Origin: Bradyrhizobium sp. SZCCT0148
Lineage (GTDB): Bacteria > Pseudomonadota > Alphaproteobacteria > Rhizobiales > Xanthobacteraceae
Direction: 5' to 3'
Assembly (NCBI RefSeq): GCF_018129985.1
Contig: NZ_JAFCKT010000001.1
Coordinates: 744,001 to 808,000, forward strand
Length of the DNA: 64,000 nt
Shown here: positions 28,718 to 35,576 of the stretch, one piece after another
How positions within the stretch are numbered: position 1 is the stretch's first letter
How the letters are laid out: every line of letters begins with the position of its first letter
Translations under genes and position numbers: made by a program
The notes under the pieces: generated by a model
The model's input: the letters and a program-made list of their open reading frames with translations, nothing else
Databases searched by the model: none
What the model was told of the DNA's origin: nothing

Positions 28718-28750
28718 GTTCTCCAGGCCGCTTGATGCGGCGCCACCAAG

Positions 28751-28775
28751 AACCTGCCCGCCACGGCAATGTTCC
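28751..28775 (-). promoter_or_regulatory. EcfG-like promoter of the DUF1236 gene at 28717
   Basis: On the minus strand: GGAAC (28775-28771), 16 bases, GGTT (28754-28751). It has one mismatch to the EcfG -10 CGTT and lies 34 bases before the start codon. Confidence 0.65.
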
Positions 28776-28783
28776 TCCTGCCA

Positions 28784-28809
28784 GGAACCATTTGCCACTT
28801 TTTCCCGTT
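28784..28809 (+). promoter_or_regulatory. EcfG-type promoter of the 28862 gene
   Basis: GGAAC (28784-28788), 17 bases, CGTT (28806-28809): an exact match to the alphaproteobacterial general-stress sigma consensus, 53 bases before the ATG at 28862. It is back-to-back with the minus-strand promoter at 28751-28775. Confidence 0.8.
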
Positions 28810-28861
28810 AGCTCCATGCCCCGCGGATATGCCCCCCCCCGGGAGTATTGGAGGAAACGAC

Positions 28862-29095
28862 ATGAAGTTTAAAACCCTTGCTGCTGCGACGCTGATCGCG
28901 GCTTTCGTAACCCCGGCGTTCGCAGCCGACGAATTCTACGTCGTCCAGGACGCGAAGACCAAGCACTGCACCATCGTCGACAAGAAGCCCGTCGACACGA
29001 CCACGACGGTCGTTAGCCCGTCCGGTACGGTCTACAAGACCCGCACGGAAGCCGAAGCCGGGATGAAGACCGTCAAGGTCTGCTCCTCCAACTAA
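28862..29095 (+). CDS. Small exported hypothetical protein (77 aa)
   Basis: Signal peptide (MKFKTLAAATLIAAFVTPAF, cleaved at AFA-AD), then a 55-residue mature domain with two Cys (KHCTIVDK and VKVCSSN) and the pattern EFYVVQDAKTKHCTIVDKKP. The C-terminal TRTEAEAGMKTVKVC resembles small secreted rhizobial proteins. GGAGG lies just before the ATG. It is driven by an exact EcfG-type promoter and followed 21 bases later by a 26-codon membrane peptide gene. Confidence 0.85.
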   Translation: MKFKTLAAATLIAAFVTPAFAADEFYVVQDAKTKHCTIVDKKPVDTTTTVVSPSGTVYKTRTEAEAGMKTVKVCSSN

Positions 29096-29116
29096 CCGCA
29101 GCCGAAGGAGACGAAG

Positions 29117-29197
29117 ATGCCCGTTCTCATTCTTTGGGCGGTGCCGGCCGTCCTTTTCGTCGGCGGCGGCATCTATCTGATCGGTCACATGCACTGA
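29117..29197 (+). CDS. Very small membrane peptide (26 aa)
   Basis: ATG 29117 with AAGGAG eight bases upstream encodes a 26-residue hydrophobic peptide (MPVLILWAVPAVLFVGGGIY, then LIGHMH) that would span the membrane once. The strong ribosome site and the position just after the stress-induced gene at 28862 support translation. Rhizobia carry many similar single-helix peptides. Function unknown. Confidence 0.6.
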   Translation: MPVLILWAVPAVLFVGGGIYLIGHMH

Positions 29198-29255
29198 TCG
29201 TGGTTGTAACGGTGAAGAGGCTTGCCGAATGCGGCGACCTCTTCACCATAGCCCC

Positions 29256-29621
29256 CTACGCGGCCCACGAGCCGAGCCCGCCCAGCGGTATGCAGCGGGT
29301 CCTGCTGATGTTTCCGAAATCGTCAAACCAGAATTTCGTCCGCACGTTGCTACCATCGTAATCACGGTAATCCAGGACGACGCAATCACCCTCGGGTGAC
29401 ACCTCGTGGAGCTCGAACGCCGACGGCGCCGCGTCCCGCAGCTTGCCGGGCCAATAGCGAAGCAGGCCGCTACGGCCGACGAAACGTCCGCCGTCGCAGC
29501 AATCGAGGGTCGCCCGATCGGCGTAGAGCTCCAAAAGGTCCGCTAAGCGTCCCTGCCGGCACGCATCAAGCCAATCGATCACGACCCCGATGGGATCGAA
29601 CTCCGGTCCAGAACCAGACAT
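29256..29621 (-). CDS. SnoaL-like / NTF2-fold protein
   Basis: 121 residues with the SnoaL-like pattern: IDWLDACRQGRLADLLELYA, DRATLDCCDGGRFVGRSGLL, then strands with VLDYRDYD and TKFWFDDFGNISRTRC. This cone-shaped fold is used by isomerases, hydrolases and simple ligand-binding proteins; family membership does not tell the activity. It is a single gene on the minus strand in the accessory region. Confidence 0.75.
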   Translation of the reverse strand: MSGSGPEFDPIGVVIDWLDACRQGRLADLLELYADRATLDCCDGGRFVGRSGLLRYWPGKLRDAAPSAFELHEVSPEGDCVVLDYRDYDGSNVRTKFWFDDFGNISRTRCIPLGGLGSWAA

Positions 29622-29914
29622 GTTCCACCTCGCGCACTGTCCCCGGTGGCGCGGGTTGCTTAGGCCGGGCGCGTTGAACGCCGCATGAACCGCCGGTTCT
29701 GCTTCCGTTTAGGATCCTTCGATCTGGCTCAAGGGGTGTGGCAACAATGCTGCCTCGGGCTGTGACGGGAGGTATGAAATCCGTAGCTTGCAACGCGGTG
29801 ATGCTTCGCTCCGGCGCCGTCTTGTGCCCGGGCGATTTCGAACCATTGACGCCCCCGCGACGTTCCTCTCGTGCAAATCGAGGAAACGCAGGTGCCTAAC
29901 AAGGAAAGTCGATC

Positions 29915-30535
29915 ATGCGGGTGCTAATCGTCGACGATCATCCCGTGGTCGTATCGGGATGCCGCGCCCTGTTCGCATCCGACCCCTCCGTCGAGATCGA
30001 CGAGGCCTCCGACGCGAAAGCCGGCCATCGCGCGTTCCTGCAGAAGCATCCCGATGTCACCGTCGTGGACATCAGGCTTCCCGACCTGACGGGATTCGAA
30101 TTGACGCGCCGGATCCGCAAGGACGACCCGGACGCACGGATCGTCATGCTCAGCGTGACCGACGATCCGGCCTTCGTGGTGCGAGCGGTCGGAATGGGTA
30201 TCCAGGGATACGTCTCGAAAAGCGACGAACTCGGAGTCCTGGCCAAGGCCATCCGGAAGGTCGCGGCCGGCGAGCGCTTCGTCTCGCCCCGGCTGGCCGA
30301 AGCGACGGTCTTCGCGAGTGCGACGATCAAGGCCAGCCCCCTGACGCAGATGAGCGCCCGCGAACTCGAGATACTGCGGTTATTGGGTCGAGGCGAGCGG
30401 ATATCGGAAGTCGCGTCCGAACTGGGCATATCGTACAAAACCGTCGCCAACACGACGTCGGCGCTCAAGATCAAGCTCGGCGCCAAAAGCCACTCCGACC
30501 TGGTTAGGATCGCGGTCGAGATCGACTTGAGCTGA
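29915..30535 (+). CDS. NarL/FixJ-family response regulator (LuxR-type output)
   Basis: 206 residues: a receiver domain with VLIVDDHPVVVSGCRALF (acidic pair), VVDIRLPDLTG (phospho-acceptor Asp 52) and GIQGYVSKSDE (conserved Lys), then a LuxR-type helix-turn-helix (MSARELEILRLLGRGERISE, LGISYKTVANTTSALKIKLG). It binds DNA as a dimer when phosphorylated. It is 14 bases upstream of the TAXI-like gene, so the pair is probably one operon. The partner kinase is not obvious; the MEDS kinase at 27102 is the nearest. Confidence 0.92.
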   Translation: MRVLIVDDHPVVVSGCRALFASDPSVEIDEASDAKAGHRAFLQKHPDVTVVDIRLPDLTGFELTRRIRKDDPDARIVMLSVTDDPAFVVRAVGMGIQGYVSKSDELGVLAKAIRKVAAGERFVSPRLAEATVFASATIKASPLTQMSARELEILRLLGRGERISEVASELGISYKTVANTTSALKIKLGAKSHSDLVRIAVEIDLS

Positions 30536-30549
30536 GGGCGCCGCAATTC

Positions 30550-31956
30550 ATGATGTCATCATCTGATCCAGTCAGGAGTGCTCCTGATCGACGCCAACGA
30601 AGGCTGTTGATCGTGCTGGCTTTGGGATTCGTCGCTTTCGGCGCGGCTGCGGTTGCCCTGTTCTACGTCTTGCAGCCCGAAACCCTCCGGATCGCGGTCG
30701 GACCGGCAGGCAGCGATGATCATCAAGTGGTCGAGGCGATGGCCGAGGCTTTTGGCGAAGAAAGCAGGACCGTCCGGCTCTCCCCGATCACGACCGAGGG
30801 GGCCGCTGAATCGTTGGCTTTGCTGGGCGCCGGCAAAGCCGACCTGGCGGTGGGGCGCGGCGACCTCGGCATGCCCGCCGACGCGCAGACAGTGGCGGTC
30901 TTGCGGAAGAACTACGTCGTGCTTTGGTCCCCTAAAGGGGGAGCTCGGAACGACTCCAAGAAGAAGCCCACCGCTAAGATCGGAGAAATCGCCGATCTGG
31001 CGGGTCGTAAGGTTGCCATCATCGGAAGGACGGGAGCCAACCTCGCGCTGCTGCGAACCATCCTCATCGCCTCGGGTGTAGAGCCGGACAAGGTTGCGAC
31101 GGTCCAATTTGGGACCGACGAGATCGAAAAGCTCGCGCAGGACGCCACGATCGACGCCTACCTCGCCGTCGGCCCGCTCGACAGCAAGATCACGTCCGAC
31201 GCGATCACCGCAACCTCGCGAGCGCGCGCAGCTCCCAAGTTTCTTCCGATCGATGCATCCGAGGCCATCGCCCTGAGGCATGCCCGGTACGAAGCAGAGG
31301 AGATTCCCGCGAGCGTCTTCAACGCGAAACCGGCCTGGCCCGAGGACAAGGTCGACACCATCAGCGTCAGCCATCTGATCCTGGCCAGGAAGGAACTGTC
31401 AGAAGCCAAGGCGGCGGCTTTCTTCCGGCAGCTTTTCGCCGTCCGAGACACGATAACCCAACGCGTCGCCGGCGCTGCGCACATCACCAAGCCCGAAACG
31501 GAGAAGGAAGCCGAGCCCGCCGTTCACCGGGGCGCCGCATCGGTCATCAACGGGACCGAACGCACCTTTCTGGATAAGTACAGCGACTACTTCTGGTTCG
31601 CCTTGCTCCTTCTTTCAGGGATTGGTTCGGCCGCCGCATGGCTGCGTCGCTATCTGAATCGGGACGACCGAGACGATACCACCAGCCATCGCAACCGAAT
31701 CCTCGCCGTGGTTTCGGAGCTTCGCAATGCTGTTTCAGAACAGGACCTGCTGGCGTCACAGCGTGAAGTCGACGCGATCATCGGCGAAACCCTGAAGTGC
31801 TATGATGAAGGAGCGATCGAACAGGATGACCTCGCCGCCTTCGGCTTGGTCCTCGAGCTTTTCGATCATGCCGTCGCCGAACGGAAAGCGGCGCTACAGA
31901 GCGGCCCCGCCAATCAGGCCAAAGCTCCGGGTTCAACCCTTGCCTCGCGCCGGTAG
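30550..31956 (+). CDS. TAXI-family solute-binding-like protein, membrane-anchored at both ends
   Basis: 468 residues. An N-terminal membrane helix (RRLLIVLALGFVAFGAAAVA) is followed by a TAXI/periplasmic-binding-protein-like domain (about 45-320: LRIAVGPAGSDDHQVVEAMA, LLGAGKADLAVGRGDLGMPA, DLAGRKVAIIGRTGANLALL). A second helix (YFWFALLLLSGIGSAAAWLR) precedes a cytoplasmic helical tail of about 100 residues. A normal TRAP-TAXI protein is soluble and lacks the second helix and tail; no TRAP permease gene follows. This arrangement suggests a ligand sensor that signals across the membrane, in keeping with the response regulator gene just upstream. Confidence 0.82.
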   Translation: MMSSSDPVRSAPDRRQRRLLIVLALGFVAFGAAAVALFYVLQPETLRIAVGPAGSDDHQVVEAMAEAFGEESRTVRLSPITTEGAAESLALLGAGKADLAVGRGDLGMPADAQTVAVLRKNYVVLWSPKGGARNDSKKKPTAKIGEIADLAGRKVAIIGRTGANLALLRTILIASGVEPDKVATVQFGTDEIEKLAQDATIDAYLAVGPLDSKITSDAITATSRARAAPKFLPIDASEAIALRHARYEAEEIPASVFNAKPAWPEDKVDTISVSHLILARKELSEAKAAAFFRQLFAVRDTITQRVAGAAHITKPETEKEAEPAVHRGAASVINGTERTFLDKYSDYFWFALLLLSGIGSAAAWLRRYLNRDDRDDTTSHRNRILAVVSELRNAVSEQDLLASQREVDAIIGETLKCYDEGAIEQDDLAAFGLVLELFDHAVAERKAALQSGPANQAKAPGSTLASRR

Positions 31957-32179
31957 GCCCGACCGGCATTCGTGTTCAGATTCGGCCCCCGCTGCCGTTG
32001 CCGGACGCGGCTTGAAGCCGAGCCGGGACCGAACGAGCGTTCCGAAATTCGGGCGCTGCTCGCCAAGATCGAGACTGCACTGAAACTGTTCGGCCCGCCG
32101 AATCGTGCGGCGGCAGGTGAAAAGGATAGTCCCAGTTCGAAGCAATTTCGGCCGGCGAAAGCTGCTTCCTCGCCGCGCT

Positions 32180-32408
32180 TGCCATCCTGACGAATACGAG
32201 ACGCGCTCTTTTCCGAACGAGTTCCCTGATCGTCCTGACGAGCTCTTCCGGATGGAAAGGCTTTTTCACGATGCGGCTGCCCGGGACGGGCGCGGCGCGA
32301 CCGGCGAAAAGCCGGTGGCGCAGATGACTGGTGCTCCGGGTCGTCCTCGTGGTGCCGCTCCACGATCTGCCATTCGCGAATCAAAGGGTTGTCCTCGGCG
32401 AAAAGTAT
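32180..32408 (-). pseudogene. Response regulator remnant with internal deletion and frameshift
   Basis: The minus strand keeps the beginning of a receiver domain (ILFAEDNPLIREWQIVE). The end follows directly in other frames (PVICATGFSPVA, then GSRIVKKPFHPEELVRTIRE). The middle of the domain, including the phospho-acceptor Asp, is missing. The pieces match the layout of the intact regulator at 4042 (ATGYS then HKPY). The surrounding gap (31957-32494) holds no intact gene. Confidence 0.75.
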
Positions 32409-32494
32409 GCTCGCTAGAGGCTCTTAAAGTCGCATTGTTCTGCAGTCGAACGGCCCATGAGACGGAGATGTGCAGGCGCTTGAGCCGCTGACCG

Positions 32495-33535
32495 TCAGCA
32501 TGCTTGAAAGTTAAGCTGCAGCCGATCGGCAACCCGCTTGGCGATCTCTGTAGGCGCCTCGCGCGGGTAGGGATGCACCGAACTGACGTTGATCTCACCG
32601 AGCACGTAGCTGTCTCTGCCATCAGCCTGAACGGGGCCGAGCATGAAGTCGGCGTCCCAGATGGCAGGCAGGTCATCTCGCGCGATCTCCAGCAACGAGG
32701 TCAGCTCCGGCGTCCACTCGTCCTCCATCAGCCGGCGCAGCCGCTGGAAGCGCGGGTCTGCGTTGGACGTGTAGAGCCGCGGCCCGGCCTCGGACCGCGC
32801 CGCAGGCAAGTCGACCAGGGCCTTGACCTTGTGACGGCCGAAGCCAGCGCAGCGATCGCCGGCCATGTAGCAGCGAACCACGCCCTCGCTCAGGCGAGGC
32901 TGGAATGGTTGGTCGATGACGCTGCCGTTTTCGAAATACTCCGCGCAGCGACCGAGGAAACCATCCAGGGTCAGTTCCTCGGACGCCTCCTTTGTCGCGT
33001 CGAGCACTCTTATCTTGAGGGAAGCCGGCACCTTCTCGACCTTCCAGATGCCTTGACCACCGTTGCCGCGGTTGCGCTTGATCACGCGCGGACCCTCGGC
33101 CAAGCGCGTCGGCAGTTCGGCGCGCATCTCGGCGGCGGTTCGATACAGCGCAGTATCGCTTCCCCACCCCATCGAGCGGGTACGGTGGAGAACCTCCTTG
33201 GTGCCCATCTTGAGGATGACGTCCGGATGGGCGCTGACCCACACGCCTTGCGCGGCGACGTCGCGCAGCAGGGCGTCGAGAGCGACGCGGTTTCGGCCGT
33301 CTTGAATGGGGTTGACCCAGACGAGCACGCCGTCCACCGCGAGCAATTGCTCGCGGACCTCCTCGGCGAACCCTTCGTCGTAGATGGCAGGGCGCCCTTC
33401 GATGCCGACCGCGGCGAGTGCTTCGAAAAGGTCGACGAAGCGGCCGTTTTTCGACGTCGCATCCCGACGCGCGAGGGCGTCTCCTCGCGAAAGGATGGCT
33501 ACGGTGCGTCGAGGGAGGTTTCTTTCGGTGTCCAT
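32495..33535 (-). CDS. ATP-grasp-fold protein (Cj0069-like)
   Basis: 346 residues from ATG 33535. ATP-grasp-like features are PRVIKRNRGNGGQGIWKVEK (Lys and Gly-rich nucleotide loop), DQPFQPRLSEGVVRCYMAGD and a late DADFMLGPVQADGRDSYVLG with EINVSS (metal-binding acidic/Asn end). I recall an uncharacterised family named after Cj0069 with this pattern. It would ligate a carboxylate to an amine or thiol; the substrate is unknown. Upstream in-frame ATGs exist, but the 33535 start gives the best N-terminus (RRTVAILSRGD). Confidence 0.75.
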   Translation of the reverse strand: MDTERNLPRRTVAILSRGDALARRDATSKNGRFVDLFEALAAVGIEGRPAIYDEGFAEEVREQLLAVDGVLVWVNPIQDGRNRVALDALLRDVAAQGVWVSAHPDVILKMGTKEVLHRTRSMGWGSDTALYRTAAEMRAELPTRLAEGPRVIKRNRGNGGQGIWKVEKVPASLKIRVLDATKEASEELTLDGFLGRCAEYFENGSVIDQPFQPRLSEGVVRCYMAGDRCAGFGRHKVKALVDLPAARSEAGPRLYTSNADPRFQRLRRLMEDEWTPELTSLLEIARDDLPAIWDADFMLGPVQADGRDSYVLGEINVSSVHPYPREAPTEIAKRVADRLQLNFQAC

Positions 33536-34058
33536 GCGCGAGCTCCACGTGATGCGTGCTGCGCAGAGCTTGGACCGAAGTCTCACGGGGAGTCTGCTTG
33601 TCCCCTCGGGAACATTGTACGGGAGATCGTCAGGGCGTTTCAAGACGAGCGAGAGCGGCTTTCTCCCAGATGCGCCCGCCGGATTGGCTCGGAATTGGTG
33701 AAATCTTCGTGACGTTCCCGCATGGAGTTCCTGATGCGGACTTGTTGACAGCTTGGGGGTCCGGGAGTTCAATTCAGGACATCGGGGACTTGCGATCTCC
33801 CCGTGAGGCGACATGCCCAAGAATCGCGTCCTTTACCCAAGGACGCAGCATGCCTTCATTTCTCATCCACATTTCGTCCGATGCTTTCCCAAGTGGTAGG
33901 CGCGTCGACCGCGCCGAGCTGATTGATCTTGCGCATCGACACGGACCTCTACGCCGAATGCTCGTCGTGGCTTGCCGGAGCGGCAAGAGGCTCAGCCGAG
34001 GCATCGCGGCCCTTCTCCGCTGCACCCGGGATAGAACTTACATGCCAGGAGGACCCAA
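33536..34058. other. Intergenic stretch without a supported gene
   Basis: About 520 bases. One plus-strand frame (ATG at 33850 to 34074, 74 codons) has a weak AAGGAC site and overlaps the start of the PepSY gene. Its composition is not convincing. I see no clear promoter match. Confidence 0.4.
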
Positions 34059-34292
34059 ATGCGAATACCGATGATTTGTCGCGCCGCCATGCTGACGGCG
34101 ATCGTGGGATGGCTGTCGCCCGCCCAAGCCCTGACACAAGAGGAATTGATCGCCAAGATCCAGGCCGCCGGCTACTCGCAGGTCAGCGACATCAAGTCGA
34201 CGGCAGAAGGCACGACCGCCAAGGCGATGAAAAACGGCAAGCCGGTGACGCTCGTCATCGACAGCAGCGGTCAGATTAAACAGCGAAACTGA
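34059..34292 (+). CDS. Small exported PepSY-like protein
   Basis: 77 residues: signal peptide ending SPAQA, then a PepSY-like fold (LTQEELIAKIQAAGYSQVSD, IKSTAEGTTAKAMKNGKPVT, LVIDSSGQI). Such domains are periplasmic and often inhibit peptidases or sense ligands. AGGAGG precedes the ATG. It is 18 bases upstream of the DUF1259 gene, so the two exported proteins are probably made together. Confidence 0.85.
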   Translation: MRIPMICRAAMLTAIVGWLSPAQALTQEELIAKIQAAGYSQVSDIKSTAEGTTAKAMKNGKPVTLVIDSSGQIKQRN

Positions 34293-34310
34293 GCTCGAGG
34301 AGCAGTGAGG

Positions 34311-35207
34311 ATGAAACGGACAATTCAGGCAACGGTCGCGCTCGGCGCATGCATCGTGGCTTTTGCTGCGCCGGCGCGTGCGCAGGGCGTCGACTGGCAG
34401 AAGGTCGACGAGACGCTGGGGCGGAAGGCTGCTGTCTCAGATGATGTCCACCGCTACGGCTTTCCCCGTACCGATCTGTCCGTGACGCTGGACGGAGTCG
34501 CGATCACGCCCGCGCTCGCGCTCGGCGGCTGGGTCGCCTTCAAGCCTGCGCATGGCGGCGCCATGGTCATGGGGGATCTCGTGCTGCTTGAGACCGAGAT
34601 CAATCCCGTCATGGCGAAGATGATCGCGAGCGGTCTCGAAGTCACCGCCGTACACAATCATCTGCTACGCGCGAGCCCGGCCACCTTCTACATGCACGTC
34701 GCCGGTCACGGTGACCCCGTCAAGATCGCCTCGGCAGTGCACGAGGCGCTGGCCGAGAGCAAGACGCCCCTGACGGCCGCGGCGCCCGCGAGCCAGCCGC
34801 CAGCCCTCGATCTCGACACGGCGAAGCTCGACCAGATCATCGGCGTGAAGGGACAGGCTAACGGCGGAGTCTACCAATTCAACGTCAAGCGGCGAGACCC
34901 CATCACGCAGGACGGCATGCCGCTGACCCCCGTCGGCCCAATGGGTGTCGCCATCGGCATCAATTTCCAGTCGACCGGCGGCGGGAAGGCCGCCATCACG
35001 GGCGACTTCGTCCTGACCGGCGACGAGGTCAACTCCGTCATCCTGGCGCTGCGTACCCACGGCATTGAGGTGACCGCCCTGCATAGCCACATGCTCGACG
35101 AGCAGCCCAGACTGTTCTTCATGCACTTCTGGGCGAACGACGACGCTGTGAAGCTTGCAGAAGGCTTGCGCGCAGCACTCGACAAGACTGCCAGCACGAA
35201 GGGTTGA
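34311..35207 (+). CDS. Exported DUF1259 protein (two tandem modules)
   Basis: 298 residues from ATG 34311 (a GTG two codons earlier is possible). A signal peptide (ALGACIVAFAAPARA) is followed by two similar modules. The first has RTDLSVTLDGVAITPALALG, then GDLVLLETEINPVMAKMIAS, LEVTAVHNHLL and FYMHVAGHGDPVKIA. The second has GDFVLTGDEVNSVILALRTH, IEVTALHSHML and FFMHFWANDDAVKLA. The repeated HxHxxx and MHxxx motifs suggest a metal site. This matches DUF1259, LppY/LpqO-like secreted proteins of unknown function. Probably co-transcribed with the PepSY gene. Confidence 0.9.
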   Translation: MKRTIQATVALGACIVAFAAPARAQGVDWQKVDETLGRKAAVSDDVHRYGFPRTDLSVTLDGVAITPALALGGWVAFKPAHGGAMVMGDLVLLETEINPVMAKMIASGLEVTAVHNHLLRASPATFYMHVAGHGDPVKIASAVHEALAESKTPLTAAAPASQPPALDLDTAKLDQIIGVKGQANGGVYQFNVKRRDPITQDGMPLTPVGPMGVAIGINFQSTGGGKAAITGDFVLTGDEVNSVILALRTHGIEVTALHSHMLDEQPRLFFMHFWANDDAVKLAEGLRAALDKTASTKG

Positions 35208-35576
35208 GCCATAGATTAAGCCAAGGCGTCGCGTGATGCCTTGAGCAGGCAAGGCCGCTGCCGCCGATCCGAAATCCTTCAGCGGCGTCTCCGAGATGTG
35301 CTCGTCAGCCATTTTGAGAACAACCACGGCGGCGCGGAGGACGGCTCGACGCGATCGGCGCCAATCTCGCCGAGATGGACTTCGCCAAAGCGCCGAAATT
35401 CGTCATCAACGGCCTGAAACGCGAACAGCTGTCGGGACGGTCCACTTCACTTTGAACCTCGCACATGCGGCAGGTCCGCGTCCGTCATGCTTCGGAGTAG
35501 GCGTTTCGCCGCAGTCAGCCGTGATCGAAGTCGCAGCAGTTCTGGACGGTCCGGGCGATAGCAGCCGGGAATGCGA
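35208..35576. other. Intergenic stretch, possible gene debris
   Basis: No intact gene. A plus-strand piece around 35344-35438 reads LDAIGANLAEMDFAKAPKFV and looks protein-like but has no start or ribosome site and stops soon after. It may be part of a degraded gene that I cannot identify. Confidence 0.35.

Noticed and set aside
33850-34074. A 74-codon plus-strand frame before the PepSY gene
   Set aside because: Weak ribosome site, unconvincing composition and overlap with the start of a better gene.
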